A stretch of DNA of 55,542 bases from Paracraurococcus lichenis. GTDB taxonomy: Bacteria > Pseudomonadota > Alphaproteobacteria > Acetobacterales > Acetobacteraceae. Position 1 is the stretch's first letter, and every line of letters begins with the position of its first letter. Positions 8,695-17,370 of the stretch are shown piece after piece. The notes beneath the pieces are model-generated. The model worked only from the letters and a program-made list of their open reading frames with translations, was not told the origin of the DNA and searched no databases. The stretch spans positions 1-55,542 of the forward strand of contig NZ_JAUTWS010000041.1 of the NCBI RefSeq assembly GCF_030657435.1, written 5' to 3'. The position numbers were made by a program, and so were the translations under genes.

Positions 8695-10272
8695 TCAGTC
8701 GGCCAGCGACAGGGTGCGGAGCTCGCCGCCCGAGCCGACCGGCGAGAAGCTGTAGCCCTGCACCCGCTTCGAGAGGCCGCGCAGGTTGACGGTGTTGTAG
8801 ACCCAGATGTCCGGGCTGTCGGCGACGACGAGCTTCGTCGCCTCGGCGTAGAGCCGCGCGCGCTCGGCCTGGTCGAGGCTGGTGCGGGCCCTGGCCAGCA
8901 GCGCATCCACCTGCGGATTCGAATACCAGCTACTGGCCTTCCAGGTGCCGTGGAAGCGGCTGTCGTACATCTGGCCGATCCAGTTCTCCGGGTCGATGAA
9001 GTAGGCGCTGACCCAGTGGACCCACATGTCGGGCGTGGTCTCCGGCCGCCCCGTGGCGCCGGTGATGCCGGCCCAGGTGTCCGGCACGATCTTCAGGGTC
9101 ACGCCGACGCGCTTCAGGTCGGCCTGGAACATCTGCGCGGCCTGGACGGTCTGCTCCAGCTCCGACTGGATGTGCACCTCGATCTCGCGGCCGAGCGGCG
9201 CGCCCGCGGCCCGCGCCCGGTCGCAATGCGCCTTCGCCTTCGCCAGGTCGTAGGCATAGGGCGCGAGGTCCTCGGGGTTGCCCCAGAGGTTGTTCGGGTT
9301 CGGCCCGGCATTGCGGACCACCAGCCCCTTCAGGATGATCTCGTTGAAGCCCGGGTAGTTGAAGGCATGGGCGAAGCAGAGCCGGGCGTCGTGGTTGTCG
9401 AAGGGCGGCTTCCGGTTGTTCATGCGCAGGATGAAGACGCGCATGCTCTCATCCTTCGCCACGCGGGTGCGGGCGTTCTTCTCGACGCGCTCCACCTGGT
9501 CGGTCGGCAGGTAGCTGTCGGTCGCGTCGATCTCGCCGCGCAGCAGGGCGAGCACGCGGGTGCTGGTCTCCATCACCGGCCGGGAGCGGACCAGGTCGAC
9601 CGGCTTCGGGTTCTCGGACCATCCCCGGAAATGCGCCGGGTTGCGCTCGAGGTCGAGCGAGGTGCGCGGCCGGTAGGTGGCGGGGTCGATGCGGTAGGCG
9701 CCGGAGCCCGCGGCATTCGCCGCCAGCCATTCCGCGCCCCAGTCGCCGTTCTTCTCGTTCGCCTGCAGCACGCGCGGGTTGACGATGGCGACCAGCGGCA
9801 TGGCGGAGAGGAAGGGCGCATAGGGCTGGGAGAGCACGAAGCGCACGGTGCGCGCATCCACCGCCGTGACGTTCTCCGCCTTCAGCACCGGCGTGAAGGC
9901 GGCGGCCGGGGCGCGGTTCATCGCCAGCAGGCGGCGGAAGGACCAGGCCACGTCCTCGGCCGTCATCGGGCTGCCGTCCTGGAAGCGGATCCCCTCGCGC
10001 AGGGTGAACTGCCAGGTCAGCCCATCCGCGCTGGTGGTGTGCGTCTCGGCCAGCCAGGGGACGAGCTGCGGCGGGTTGCCCTGGTAGCGGTAGAGCCCGT
10101 CATAGACGTTGAGCAGTATGAACTGGCTCGGCACGTCGAAGACCGCGTGCGGGTCGAGCGTCGCCGGCAGGGTGTCGCCCCAGACCAGCGGGCGCTGCTG
10201 CGCCGCGGCGGGCGGCGCGGCGGCCAGCGGGGACAGCAGAAGGGCAGCGAGCAGCGCGGCGCGCAGGCGCAT
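8695..10272 (-). CDS. Periplasmic solute-binding protein of a peptide-type ABC importer (SBP_bac_5)
   Basis: 525 residues with a cleavable signal peptide (RAALLAALLLSPLAAAPPAAA ending near residue 24). The family hallmark follows: WGDTLPATLDPHAVFDVPSQ, then NVYDGLYRY, then LREGIRFQDGSPMTAEDVAW. It captures the solute outside the inner membrane and delivers it to the DppB/DppC-like permease. It is the first gene of the seven-gene unit and starts at ATG 10272-10270. The 157-base gap upstream of it (10273-10429) is the likely place for the unit's promoter. Confidence 0.9.
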   Translation of the reverse strand: MRLRAALLAALLLSPLAAAPPAAAQQRPLVWGDTLPATLDPHAVFDVPSQFILLNVYDGLYRYQGNPPQLVPWLAETHTTSADGLTWQFTLREGIRFQDGSPMTAEDVAWSFRRLLAMNRAPAAAFTPVLKAENVTAVDARTVRFVLSQPYAPFLSAMPLVAIVNPRVLQANEKNGDWGAEWLAANAAGSGAYRIDPATYRPRTSLDLERNPAHFRGWSENPKPVDLVRSRPVMETSTRVLALLRGEIDATDSYLPTDQVERVEKNARTRVAKDESMRVFILRMNNRKPPFDNHDARLCFAHAFNYPGFNEIILKGLVVRNAGPNPNNLWGNPEDLAPYAYDLAKAKAHCDRARAAGAPLGREIEVHIQSELEQTVQAAQMFQADLKRVGVTLKIVPDTWAGITGATGRPETTPDMWVHWVSAYFIDPENWIGQMYDSRFHGTWKASSWYSNPQVDALLARARTSLDQAERARLYAEATKLVVADSPDIWVYNTVNLRGLSKRVQGYSFSPVGSGGELRTLSLAD

Positions 10273-10375
10273 GGGCGGGTCCCCCGGTCTTGGTCTCCTG
10301 CCGGGAGTGAAGCCGCCCGCCCTCCGCGGCACAAGGGGCGCCGCGGCGGCGGGATGGCGCGGCGCGGCGCCGCCT

Positions 10376-10394
10376 GCCTGCCGGAGAGGCAGGC
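10376..10394. terminator. Hairpin downstream of the MFS gene
   Basis: Arms GCCTGCC (10376-10382) and GGCAGGC (10388-10394) with loop GGAGA. It lies 36 bases beyond the stop of the MFS gene (minus strand) and before the binding-protein gene. No T-run follows, so its role as a terminator is uncertain. Confidence 0.35.
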
Positions 10395-10429
10395 CGGCGC
10401 TGCCCCGCCCGCCGCGCACGCAGCCGCGG

Positions 10430-11599
10430 TCAGCCGCGCGGCCGGAGCCCGAGGCCGGCGAGGCCGGCCAGCAGCAGCGCCGCGCCGATTCCCGCGACGC
10501 AGCCGGGCCAGCCGAAGGCCTCGAAGGCGAGGCCGAGCAGCGCGCTGCCCGCGATCCCGCCGGCGAAGTAGCTGGCGAGGTAGATGCCGCTCGCCGCCGC
10601 GCGGTCGCCCTGCGCGGCGCGCCCGACGAGGCCCGTCGCCGTCGCCTGCGCGAGGAAGGTGCCGATGGCGAGCAACGTGAGCCCGAGGAGGACCGCGGCC
10701 AGCGAGGAGGCGAGCAGCAGCGGCAGCGCCAGCGCGGCCAGGCCGAGCCCGCCGAGCAGCACTGCGGGGGCCCCCAGCCGGGCCACGGCCGCGCCGGCGA
10801 GCGGCGTCGTCGCGATCGAGGGCAGGAAGACGAGGCAGGCGAAGCCGATCTGCATGGGCGAGAGCGCGAAGGGCGGTCGCGCCAGCAGGAAATTCGCGTA
10901 GGTGAAGCCGCCGATGAAGGCGAAGAGGATGCAGAAGCCGATGGCGAAGCAGCGCCGCAGCACGGGATCGCGCAGATGCCCGCGCCAGGCGCCGGACATG
11001 GCGGGCATCGCCCCCTCGCCCGGGCCGATGCAGGCCGCCGCGAGCGCCGCCCCGGCCAGGTTCAGCGCGGCGAAGCCGAGGAAATTGGCGGCGAGGCCGA
11101 GATGGTCGGCGAGGCCCGCCGAGACCAGTCGGCCGATCAGGTTGCTGGCGACGTTGCCGGTGACATAGGCCGCGAAGGCGCCCGCCGCCTCGGCGGCGCC
11201 GCAGCGCTCGCCGAGATGCGCGAGCGTCAGGGTGAAGGCGGTCGCCATGCAGAGGCCCTGGACGACGCGCAGCGCGGCGAAGCTCGCCAGGTCCGGCGCC
11301 AGGGCGAGCAGCGAGGTCGGGACCGCCAGCAGCAGCAGGCCGAGCACGATGCCGCGCCGCCGGTCGATGCGGTGGCCGAGGAAGGCGACCGCGAGGCAGG
11401 CGGCCGCCATGCCGATGGTGCTGGCATTCACCGCCGTCCCCATCGCCGCCGGGCTCACCGCGTAGTGCCGGGCGAGCGAGGGCAGGATCGCCTGGGCGGC
11501 GAAGAGGTCGACGAGGGTCAGGAAGGCCATGGCGGCGATGATCGCGTGGCGCCGGAACGCGGCGCGCGGCAGGGGCGCGGCGAGGACGAGGTCGGACAT
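10430..11599 (-). CDS. MFS transporter (YnfM-like drug/metabolite exporter family)
   Basis: 389 residues with twelve predicted hydrophobic segments. The start MSDLVLAAPLPRAAFRRHAI is followed by FLTLVDLFAAQAILPSLARH. The loop between helices 2 and 3 carries FLGHRIDRRRG, the MFS motif A variant. VVQGLCMATAFTLTLAHLGE and AYVTGNVASNLIGRLVSA match the YnfM/arabinose-efflux type of the superfamily. Inner-membrane secondary transporter; the substrate cannot be assigned. It stands alone between the ABC/hyu unit and the cupin gene, all on the minus strand. Confidence 0.85.
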   Translation of the reverse strand: MSDLVLAAPLPRAAFRRHAIIAAMAFLTLVDLFAAQAILPSLARHYAVSPAAMGTAVNASTIGMAAACLAVAFLGHRIDRRRGIVLGLLLLAVPTSLLALAPDLASFAALRVVQGLCMATAFTLTLAHLGERCGAAEAAGAFAAYVTGNVASNLIGRLVSAGLADHLGLAANFLGFAALNLAGAALAAACIGPGEGAMPAMSGAWRGHLRDPVLRRCFAIGFCILFAFIGGFTYANFLLARPPFALSPMQIGFACLVFLPSIATTPLAGAAVARLGAPAVLLGGLGLAALALPLLLASSLAAVLLGLTLLAIGTFLAQATATGLVGRAAQGDRAAASGIYLASYFAGGIAGSALLGLAFEAFGWPGCVAGIGAALLLAGLAGLGLRPRG

Positions 11600-11650
11600 G
11601 GCGGCGGGCTCCGCGGGGCGCGGGGCGGGAGAGGTATCCGCCCCGGGGCG

Positions 11651-11692
11651 AGGGTCACATCACCGGGGTCGCACCACCGGGGTCACATCATG
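11651..11692. repeat. Three tandem ~14-base repeats
   Basis: A unit close to GGGTCACATCACCG occurs three times in a row (the second copy has two changes). The last copy runs through the stop codon of the cupin gene, so its His-Met-Met C-terminus is encoded by the repeat. It probably arose by slippage. Confidence 0.5.
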
Positions 11693-12177
11693 TGCGGGTC
11701 CTCGCCGGTGCCGAAGACATCGGCCGAGAGGATCACCGCCGGCACGCGGCCGGTGTTGCGCCACCAGTGCACGACGCGATGGTCCTCGGGCGTCGCCTCG
11801 CCGGCGCGGTGCAGGATCGGCACGGCGCAGATGTTCTTGAACTCCGTCATCTCGCCCTCGGCGATGTAGATCAGCGCCGGGCGGCTGGCGTGGCTGTGCA
11901 CCGGCACCTCGCCGCCGGGCTGCACCACCAGGCGACGCAGGCGGAGCTGGTAGCCCCGCAGCCGCACCTTCTCGGCGCCGAGGTCGAGCGTCGTCAGGAC
12001 CGCGTCGGTCACGCCCTTGCCCTCCTTCGGTCCCTCGATCCCCTCGGCATTCGTGCCGCGGTCCGCCGGGCACTCGGCCGCCTGCGCGGCGGAGAGCGCG
12101 ACGAGGGTGCCGCCGAGGCCGAGCGCGGCGGCGACCATGCGGCGGCGCGTGGAGTCGGTGTCGGTGCTGTCGGTCAT
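11683..12177 (-). CDS. Secreted cupin-fold protein with Tat-like signal
   Basis: 164 residues. RRRMVAAALGLGG followed by a hydrophobic stretch ending AAQAA looks like a twin-arginine export signal (residues ~11-33). The body has a single cupin barrel: VVQPGGEVPVHSHASRPALI supplies the G-x5-HxH metal motif, IYIAEGEMTEF continues it, and HRVVHWWRNTG is the second motif region. Family members bind a metal through these histidines; no catalytic role can be named. The start is ATG 12177-12175. The C-terminus lies inside a small tandem repeat, so its last residues may vary between strains. Confidence 0.75.
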   Translation of the reverse strand: MTDSTDTDSTRRRMVAAALGLGGTLVALSAAQAAECPADRGTNAEGIEGPKEGKGVTDAVLTTLDLGAEKVRLRGYQLRLRRLVVQPGGEVPVHSHASRPALIYIAEGEMTEFKNICAVPILHRAGEATPEDHRVVHWWRNTGRVPAVILSADVFGTGEDPHMM

Positions 12178-12669
12178 GGCTCCATCTCCGGTGCTGGCGG
12201 CCCTGCCTGGCGGGCCGCGGCGGCCGGAGACTCGCATCCGCCATCCGGGGGCGGAAATGCCAGGCGCTGATCGTGCGGATGCCGCGGCGGCATCGCCGCG
12301 GTCAGACCAGCGTGTCGAAGGCGTGCTCCATCGGCGCCGCGGCGTCGAGCCGCGGCGCCGCACGCGGATGGCGTCCGGGGTGAGGCCGGGCCCGCCCTGC
12401 CGCCCAGGAGGAGGCGGCGCCCCGCGCGTCGCGCGCCGCGAGACCTGCCGGTGCGCGCTCGAGGTCTCGCCCACCGCCTCGGGATCCTGCTCTCGCCGGG
12501 AACGCGCCGCCCGCAGCCGCGTCCCTGCCCCTGGAGGAGACGGCCCGGCAGCATCCCCGACCGCTCGGCGGCAGGACAGGCCACGCCAGCGGGCCCGCGA
12601 TGCCGCCATCGACGCTTCGCCTCCGCAGGCCCGTCCCAAGCAATTCCCGTTACGGATAAGGAGCGTCCC
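12178..12669. other. Divergent intergenic region (492 bases)
   Basis: The gap between the leftward cupin gene and the rightward fatty-acid transporter gene. Promoters for both must lie here. I see no convincing protein family in any frame and no clear -35/-10 pair, only the AAGGAG ribosome-binding site at its right end. Confidence 0.5.
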
Positions 12670-14061
12670 GTGCCGCAAGCCCCCGCGATCGAGGCCCGCA
12701 TCGCTGCCCGCTCGCCGTTGCAGAAGCTGGTCGCCTTTTTCGTCTACCTGTTCGAGCGCGTCATGCCCGACCCCTTCATCCTGGCAATCGCGCTGTCGGT
12801 GCTGACCGCTGGCCTGGCCGCGCTGCTGGCGCCCAAGGGCTCGCTGCCGGTCATCCTCACCTCCTGGTACGGCGGCATTTTCAGCATCGCAGGCTTCGCC
12901 TTCCAGATGATCCTGGTGCTGGTCACCGGCCATTCCCTGGCCAGCGCGCCGGCGGTGCAGGCCGGGTTGCGGCGGCTGGTCTCGCTGGCCACCACGCCGA
13001 GCCGCGCCGTCGCGCTCAGCTTCCTCGCCGCCGCTCTCGCCTCCTGGCTCAACTGGGGCTTCGGCCTGATCATCGGCGTGCTGCTGGCCAAGGAGGTCGC
13101 CCGCCGGGTGCGGGTCGACTTCGCCTGGCTCGTCGCCGCGGGATATTCCGGCTGGGTGATCTGGGCGAGCGGCCTGTCGAGTTCCATCGCCCTGACCCAG
13201 GCCAGCCACGGCAATGCGCTGAACGTCATCGAGAAGCTGACAGGCCGGCTCACGCCTCTCGGCGAGACGGTCTTCACCACCTACAACCTCGTGCCGACCG
13301 TGCTGATCGTCGTCATCATGCCCTTCGTGCTCATGGCGACCCGGCCGTCGGAGGCCGATGCCGTCATCGTCGAGGCCGGCCGGCTCGGCCCCGACGAGGC
13401 ACCGGAGCCCGCCACCGGCCGGCAGGCGGGCTTTGCCCGCCGCGTCGAGCACTCGCCCGTCGCGACCGCGGTCTTTGTCGCGGCAGGCGTCGCGGCCCTC
13501 GGCACGGCGGCCGTGCTCGGGCAGCTTTCCTTCGACATCAACGCGGTGATCTTCATCCTGCTGCTGGCCGGCCTGGCGCTGCATGGCCGGCCCATGGCCT
13601 ATGTCGGCGCGGTGAAGCGGGCGGCGGGGCTCACCGGCAGCATGATGCTGCAATATCCGATCTATGGCGGCATCATGGGCATGATGACGGCGACCGGCCT
13701 CGCCGAGCGGATCTCGGAGGGATTCATGACCTTCGCGACGGCGAAGACCTTCCCCTTCTGGAGCTACATCGCCTCCCTCGTGATCACACTGTTTGTGCCG
13801 AGCGGCGGTGGCCATTGGGTGGTGCAGGGCCCCTTCACCGTGCCCGCCGCCGTCGAACTGCACGCCTCGGTGCCTGCCTCGGCGATGGCGGTGGCCATGG
13901 GCGAGCAGGTCGCCAACATGGTGCAGCCCTTCTGGGTGCTGCCGGTCGTCGCCATCGCCGGCATCGGCGTGCAGCGCGTCATGGGCCATACCATCATCAC
14001 CTTCCTGGTCTGCGGCGTCATCTACGGCATCGCTCTGCTGACCCTGGTCCCGGTGGGCTGA
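12670..14061 (+). CDS. atoE: Short-chain fatty acid transporter (AtoE family)
   Basis: 463 residues of polytopic membrane protein. RVMPDPFILAIALSVLTAGL near the start, LNWGFGLIIGVLLAKEVARR in the first third and FVPSGGGHWVVQGPF near the C-terminus are the conserved blocks of the AtoE/SCFA_trans family, which moves short-chain fatty acids across the inner membrane. I place the start at GTG 12670-12672: AAGGAG sits six bases upstream and the protein then begins at the usual amphipathic segment before RSPLQKLVAFFVYLFERV. The gene stands alone, without AtoD/AtoA/AtoB partners. Confidence 0.88.
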   Translation: MPQAPAIEARIAARSPLQKLVAFFVYLFERVMPDPFILAIALSVLTAGLAALLAPKGSLPVILTSWYGGIFSIAGFAFQMILVLVTGHSLASAPAVQAGLRRLVSLATTPSRAVALSFLAAALASWLNWGFGLIIGVLLAKEVARRVRVDFAWLVAAGYSGWVIWASGLSSSIALTQASHGNALNVIEKLTGRLTPLGETVFTTYNLVPTVLIVVIMPFVLMATRPSEADAVIVEAGRLGPDEAPEPATGRQAGFARRVEHSPVATAVFVAAGVAALGTAAVLGQLSFDINAVIFILLLAGLALHGRPMAYVGAVKRAAGLTGSMMLQYPIYGGIMGMMTATGLAERISEGFMTFATAKTFPFWSYIASLVITLFVPSGGGHWVVQGPFTVPAAVELHASVPASAMAVAMGEQVANMVQPFWVLPVVAIAGIGVQRVMGHTIITFLVCGVIYGIALLTLVPVG

Positions 14062-14093
14062 CCCGAGCGGGGAATGGTCGGGCGTATTCGCGG

Positions 14094-14125
14094 CCATGGC
14101 CCCAGAGGCCGGGAGGGGGCCATGG
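14094..14125. terminator. Hairpin downstream of atoE
   Basis: Perfect 10-base arms CCATGGCCCC (14094-14103) and GGGGCCATGG (14116-14125) around a 12-base loop, 32 bases after the atoE stop. Likely a transcription end, though no T-run follows. Confidence 0.5.
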
Positions 14126-14199
14126 GGTATGGGCGCCTCGATGGTCGGGCGGGACAACCGGCCGCACTCACCGCGGTTGGGCATGCGCTGCCGACCGGC

Positions 14200-14396
14200 G
14201 GAAATCCCCGCGGAGTGACGGACGGAACCCGCCCCAGCCTGGGGCAGACCGTCCTGCGCTCCAGCGGCGACAGCAGGCCCCGCAGACAGGCCAAGGCCGC
14301 GCGGCGCGGCTCCGACCGGCCGAGCCCTGCCGCAAGCCGCATCGCCGGCCCTTCGGGATCCCGGGTCCGATCCAGCGCCGGCAACCCCGCAGCCAT
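14200..14396 (-). pseudogene. IS701/DDE-type transposase N-terminal remnant
   Basis: The leftward frame reads LGRSEPRRAALACLRGLLSP followed by LERRT. This matches the conserved N-terminal block of IS701-like transposases (F.R.EPR..A..YLRGLLSP.ERK). The sequence then loses the pattern (frameshift or decay), and no DDE residues or inverted repeats are seen. It fills most of the 385-base gap between atoE and the next gene. Confidence 0.5.
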
Positions 14397-14446
14397 GCCA
14401 TGCCTCCCGCAAGGACACGCTGCGATGCGGAAACCCTGCTGCAGGA

Positions 14447-14899
14447 CTAACGCAGCAGCACCGCCGCGCCGAAACCGGCCAGCAGCGCCAGCCCGAGGAC
14501 CCAGGTGCCGACGCCGAGCCCGGCACGCCGCGGCGGCGGGGTTGGCGGTCGGATGCTGCGCGCGGCTGGCGGCGGGCCGAGCGCCGCGGCCAGCTTCGCC
14601 CGTTCCCCCGCGCCCAGCCGCTGCATCTGCTTGCGCTGGATCAGGGGCGCCGCGCCGCGGCTCTCCAGCACGCGGTCGCGGAACAGCCCCGTCGCCGCGT
14701 CATGCACCGCGGCGACCAGCAGCAGCTTGACCCTGGGATGCGGGAATTCGCGGTTCAGCTCCTCGTACTGCGCCGTGGCGCCGCGGCGCGAGGCATGGCT
14801 GCCCGCGATCAGCCAGCGCCGCTCGATGCCGAGCCGCGTGCCCATATCGGCGAAGAGCAGCACCTCATAGGTCGTGGCGATGCGCGGGCTGCCGTCCAT
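14447..14899 (-). CDS. Hypothetical tail-anchored membrane protein
   Basis: 150 residues from ATG 14899-14897 (an upstream in-frame start at 14947 is less likely). The N-terminal part (TTYEVLLFADMGTRLGIERR ... LLVAAVHDAATGLFRDRVL) looks like a small folded cytoplasmic domain. A proline-rich linker (PPTPPPRR) follows, then one C-terminal membrane helix, VGTWVLGLALLAGFGAAVLL, ending three residues from the stop. This predicts a C-tail-anchored protein facing the cytoplasm. I do not recognise a named family. It is divergent from the GNAT gene. Confidence 0.6.
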   Translation of the reverse strand: MDGSPRIATTYEVLLFADMGTRLGIERRWLIAGSHASRRGATAQYEELNREFPHPRVKLLLVAAVHDAATGLFRDRVLESRGAAPLIQRKQMQRLGAGERAKLAAALGPPPAARSIRPPTPPPRRAGLGVGTWVLGLALLAGFGAAVLLR

Positions 14900-15006
14900 C
14901 CTGCCGCTCCCCTCCGCCCTCGCTTCAAGCACGGCGCGGGTTTCCATCCGGTTTGCCCCGCCGGCGGGGTGACCGGCCTCGCGGCGCGCGGCATCCTGGC
15001 CGCGCC

Positions 15007-15756
15007 ATGCACGACATCGCCGCGCTCGAACGCGCCTGCCTCACCGCCCTGCCCGCGCTCCGCCATGCCTGGGATGGGCCCTTCGTCCTGAAGGCCTATC
15101 TCGGCGGCACCGGCCGGGCCAATGCCTGCTGCTCGCTCGACCCCTCGCCCGATCCGGCGCTTGCCGCCCGCATCGGCCGGATCGCCGCGACCTATCATCG
15201 CCTCGGCCTGCCCAGCCGCTTCCGCTCGACGCCGCTCGACCCGCCCGGCCTCGCCGAGGCGCTGCTCGCCGCGGGCCATGCCATCGACAAGGAGGACAGC
15301 ATCGTCTTCGCCGGCCCCGCCGCGCCCGTCGCCCGCGCCGATGCCGCCGTGCGGGACGAGGGCGGGCCGGGCGAGGCCTGGACGGCATTGATCGCCACCG
15401 CCGAATACCAGACCCCCGCCCGCCGCGCCGAGAAGCTGCGCAACCCGGAATTGCTCGCCGCCCCGGGCGCCTGGCTGGTGTTGCGCGAGGACGGCGTGGA
15501 CGCCGCCTGCCTCTTCGCCGTCGCGGACGGCGCGCATTGCGGCATCTTCGACCTGGCGACGCGGCCGGAATTCCGCCGCCGCGGCCTCGGTGCCCGGCTG
15601 ATCCGCGCCGCGGCGCATTGGGCGCAGGGCCTCGGGGCGCAGGTGCTCTATGCCCAGGTGGCGGAGGGCAATGCCGCCTCGCGTGGCCTGCAGGAGAGCC
15701 TCGGCCTGCGGGAGGCCTATCGCTACCGCTACTACGTCAGGGCGGCCGCGGGCTGA
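15007..15756 (+). CDS. GNAT-family N-acetyltransferase
   Basis: 249 residues. The C-terminal half is a GNAT core: FDLATRPEFRRRGLGARLIR provides the acetyl-CoA pyrophosphate loop (R-R-x-G-x-G/A) and VLYAQVAEGNAASRGLQESLG the motif-B region with the usual N..A. The N-terminal ~110 residues form a second, diverged half, a common layout in two-lobed GNATs. The start at ATG 15007 gives MHDIAALERACLTALPALR. The acceptor substrate is unknown. Confidence 0.8.
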   Translation: MHDIAALERACLTALPALRHAWDGPFVLKAYLGGTGRANACCSLDPSPDPALAARIGRIAATYHRLGLPSRFRSTPLDPPGLAEALLAAGHAIDKEDSIVFAGPAAPVARADAAVRDEGGPGEAWTALIATAEYQTPARRAEKLRNPELLAAPGAWLVLREDGVDAACLFAVADGAHCGIFDLATRPEFRRRGLGARLIRAAAHWAQGLGAQVLYAQVAEGNAASRGLQESLGLREAYRYRYYVRAAAG

Positions 15757-15917
15757 GCCTGCGGCCCGGGAGCGCGCTCCAGGGCAGCCCCGCGCCGCCG
15801 CACGGTTGCACCTGGTCCGGGCGCCGGGCGTGAACTGCGCCACAGTCCGGCGGTCCGTGCCGTCGCATCCTTCGCCACGACAGGATGTCGCCGCCCCCGG
15901 GGCGGGAGGAGACTGCG

Positions 15918-17303
15918 ATGGAAGGCCTCGCCAAGCGCGCCACCAACCTCGTGACGCTGAGCGCCGCGCTGCTCGGCCTCTGCCTCGCCGCGACGCTCTT
16001 CGCCATGCTCGGCGCCCGCGCGGCGAAGGAACTGCAGGGCCGGGTGCTCGAAGTGCAGCCCATCGCGGTGCAGGGCGAGAAGGCCTCGGTCCTCGACCCG
16101 CAGCGCCTTGCCGCCCGCGTCGCGGCCGAGATCAACCGGGTCCTCGCCGCCGGCAACGAGCTCGGCAGCCTGACCGCCGCGGCCGGCATCCAGGACCTGC
16201 CGGAGGTCTCCATCCCCGAGACCGGGCTCTCCCTCCGCCTCGTCGGCCAGGTCCTGGACGCCGTGCTGAAGGACCCCGCGCGCAGCGTGAGCGGGGAGCT
16301 GCAGGCCGGGGCCGAGGGCATCACGCTGACGCTCTGGCAGCCGCTCGGCGCCCGGGTCGCCAGCGGCAGGGGCACCGGCCGGGCCGATCCGGCGGGGCTC
16401 GACCGCGCCATCACGGCTGCGGTCGCCCAATTGCTGCGGGAGACGCAGCCGGTCATCTACGCCGCCCATGCCTATGCCGCCTGCCGGGAGGTGCGGGGCG
16501 TGAAGGAGGAGTGCCTCGACCCGCAGCCGGATACGGAGGGGAAGCGGCGCCCCGTGCTCGCCCTGCTGCAGGCGGCCGCGCGCGGGACGGCGGGCCTGCC
16601 GGCCGAGCCGGCGGCGCTGGCCCAGGCCGCCTATCTCCAGGGCATCTGGTTCCACGAGCACCACGACCGCGCGGCGGCGATCGAGCACTACGGCCGGGCC
16701 ATCGCCCTCTCGCCCGGCGACGCCGCCACCGCCCACTACCACCGCGGCAATGCCTGGCAGGAGCTGGGCGATGCCCGGCAGGCGGAGCGCGATGCCGGTG
16801 CGGCCGGGGCGGCGCGGGACTATTACCGCCAAGCCGAGTGGGATTTCCGCCGCAGCCTCGCCCGCCGGCCGGACAATGCCTTCGCCTGGAATGGGCTGGG
16901 CAATGCCATCGCCAAGCTCGATCCGGCGGATGAGGAGGCGGCCGAGGCCTATCGCCGGGCCAGCCGGCTCATGCCGCTCTACCTCGCTCCGCAGGTCGGG
17001 CTCGGCAGGCTCTGCCTGCTGCGGCGGGACCGGCGCGGCGCGACGGAGGCCTTCGAGCGGGCGGCGCTGCTGGCCGGCCAGGAGCCGGCCCTGGTGCTGG
17101 ACCTCGCCGCGGCGCTGCGGCCGCTCGACGCCGATGCCGCGCGGCGGCTGCTCGCCCGTGCCGCGATCGCGCATCCCGGCGGTCCCGAGGCGCAGACGCT
17201 GGCCGCGGCGCTCGAGGGCTGGCCGCCCGCCGCCGCCCCGGCACGCGGCAGGGCGCCGCAGGCGACGATGCTGGCGGCGCAGGCAGCGCAGCCGGGGCGT
17301 TGA
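15918..17303 (+). CDS. TPR-repeat protein with N-terminal membrane anchor
   Basis: 461 residues. One membrane helix lies near the N-terminus (LVTLSAALLGLCLAATLFAM), then a ~180-residue domain of unknown type, then tetratricopeptide repeats. Clear repeat units include AIEHYGRAIALSPGDAATAH and DFRRSLARRPDNAFAWNGLG, and a third with AYRRASRLMPLYLAPQVGLG. GGGAGGAG lies just ahead of ATG 15918. TPR arrays act as docking surfaces; no partner is visible next door. The gene is convergent with lysR, with a hairpin between them. Confidence 0.75.
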   Translation: MEGLAKRATNLVTLSAALLGLCLAATLFAMLGARAAKELQGRVLEVQPIAVQGEKASVLDPQRLAARVAAEINRVLAAGNELGSLTAAAGIQDLPEVSIPETGLSLRLVGQVLDAVLKDPARSVSGELQAGAEGITLTLWQPLGARVASGRGTGRADPAGLDRAITAAVAQLLRETQPVIYAAHAYAACREVRGVKEECLDPQPDTEGKRRPVLALLQAAARGTAGLPAEPAALAQAAYLQGIWFHEHHDRAAAIEHYGRAIALSPGDAATAHYHRGNAWQELGDARQAERDAGAAGAARDYYRQAEWDFRRSLARRPDNAFAWNGLGNAIAKLDPADEEAAEAYRRASRLMPLYLAPQVGLGRLCLLRRDRRGATEAFERAALLAGQEPALVLDLAAALRPLDADAARRLLARAAIAHPGGPEAQTLAAALEGWPPAAAPARGRAPQATMLAAQAAQPGR

Positions 17304-17332
17304 GCGGGCAGCGGTCCAGCGGCCCCGTCCCG

Positions 17333-17353
17333 GCCGGGGCGTCGCCCCGGCCC
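17333..17353. terminator. Bidirectional terminator-like hairpin
   Basis: GGCCGGGG (17333-17340) pairs with CCCCGGCC (17346-17353) around CGTCG. It sits between the convergent TPR and LysR genes, which fits a shared transcription end. Confidence 0.5.
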
Positions 17354-17370
17354 ATCCGCCCCGAGGCGTG

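Noticed and set aside
12302..12643. 113-codon minus-strand frame in the cupin/atoE gap
   Set aside because: No recognisable domain, no ribosome-binding site, and Arg/Ala-rich composition typical of random frames here.
11683..14526. 947-codon minus-strand frame spanning the cupin gene and antisense of atoE
   Set aside because: Only its final ~164 residues (the cupin protein) show real motifs; the remainder is antisense low-complexity sequence.
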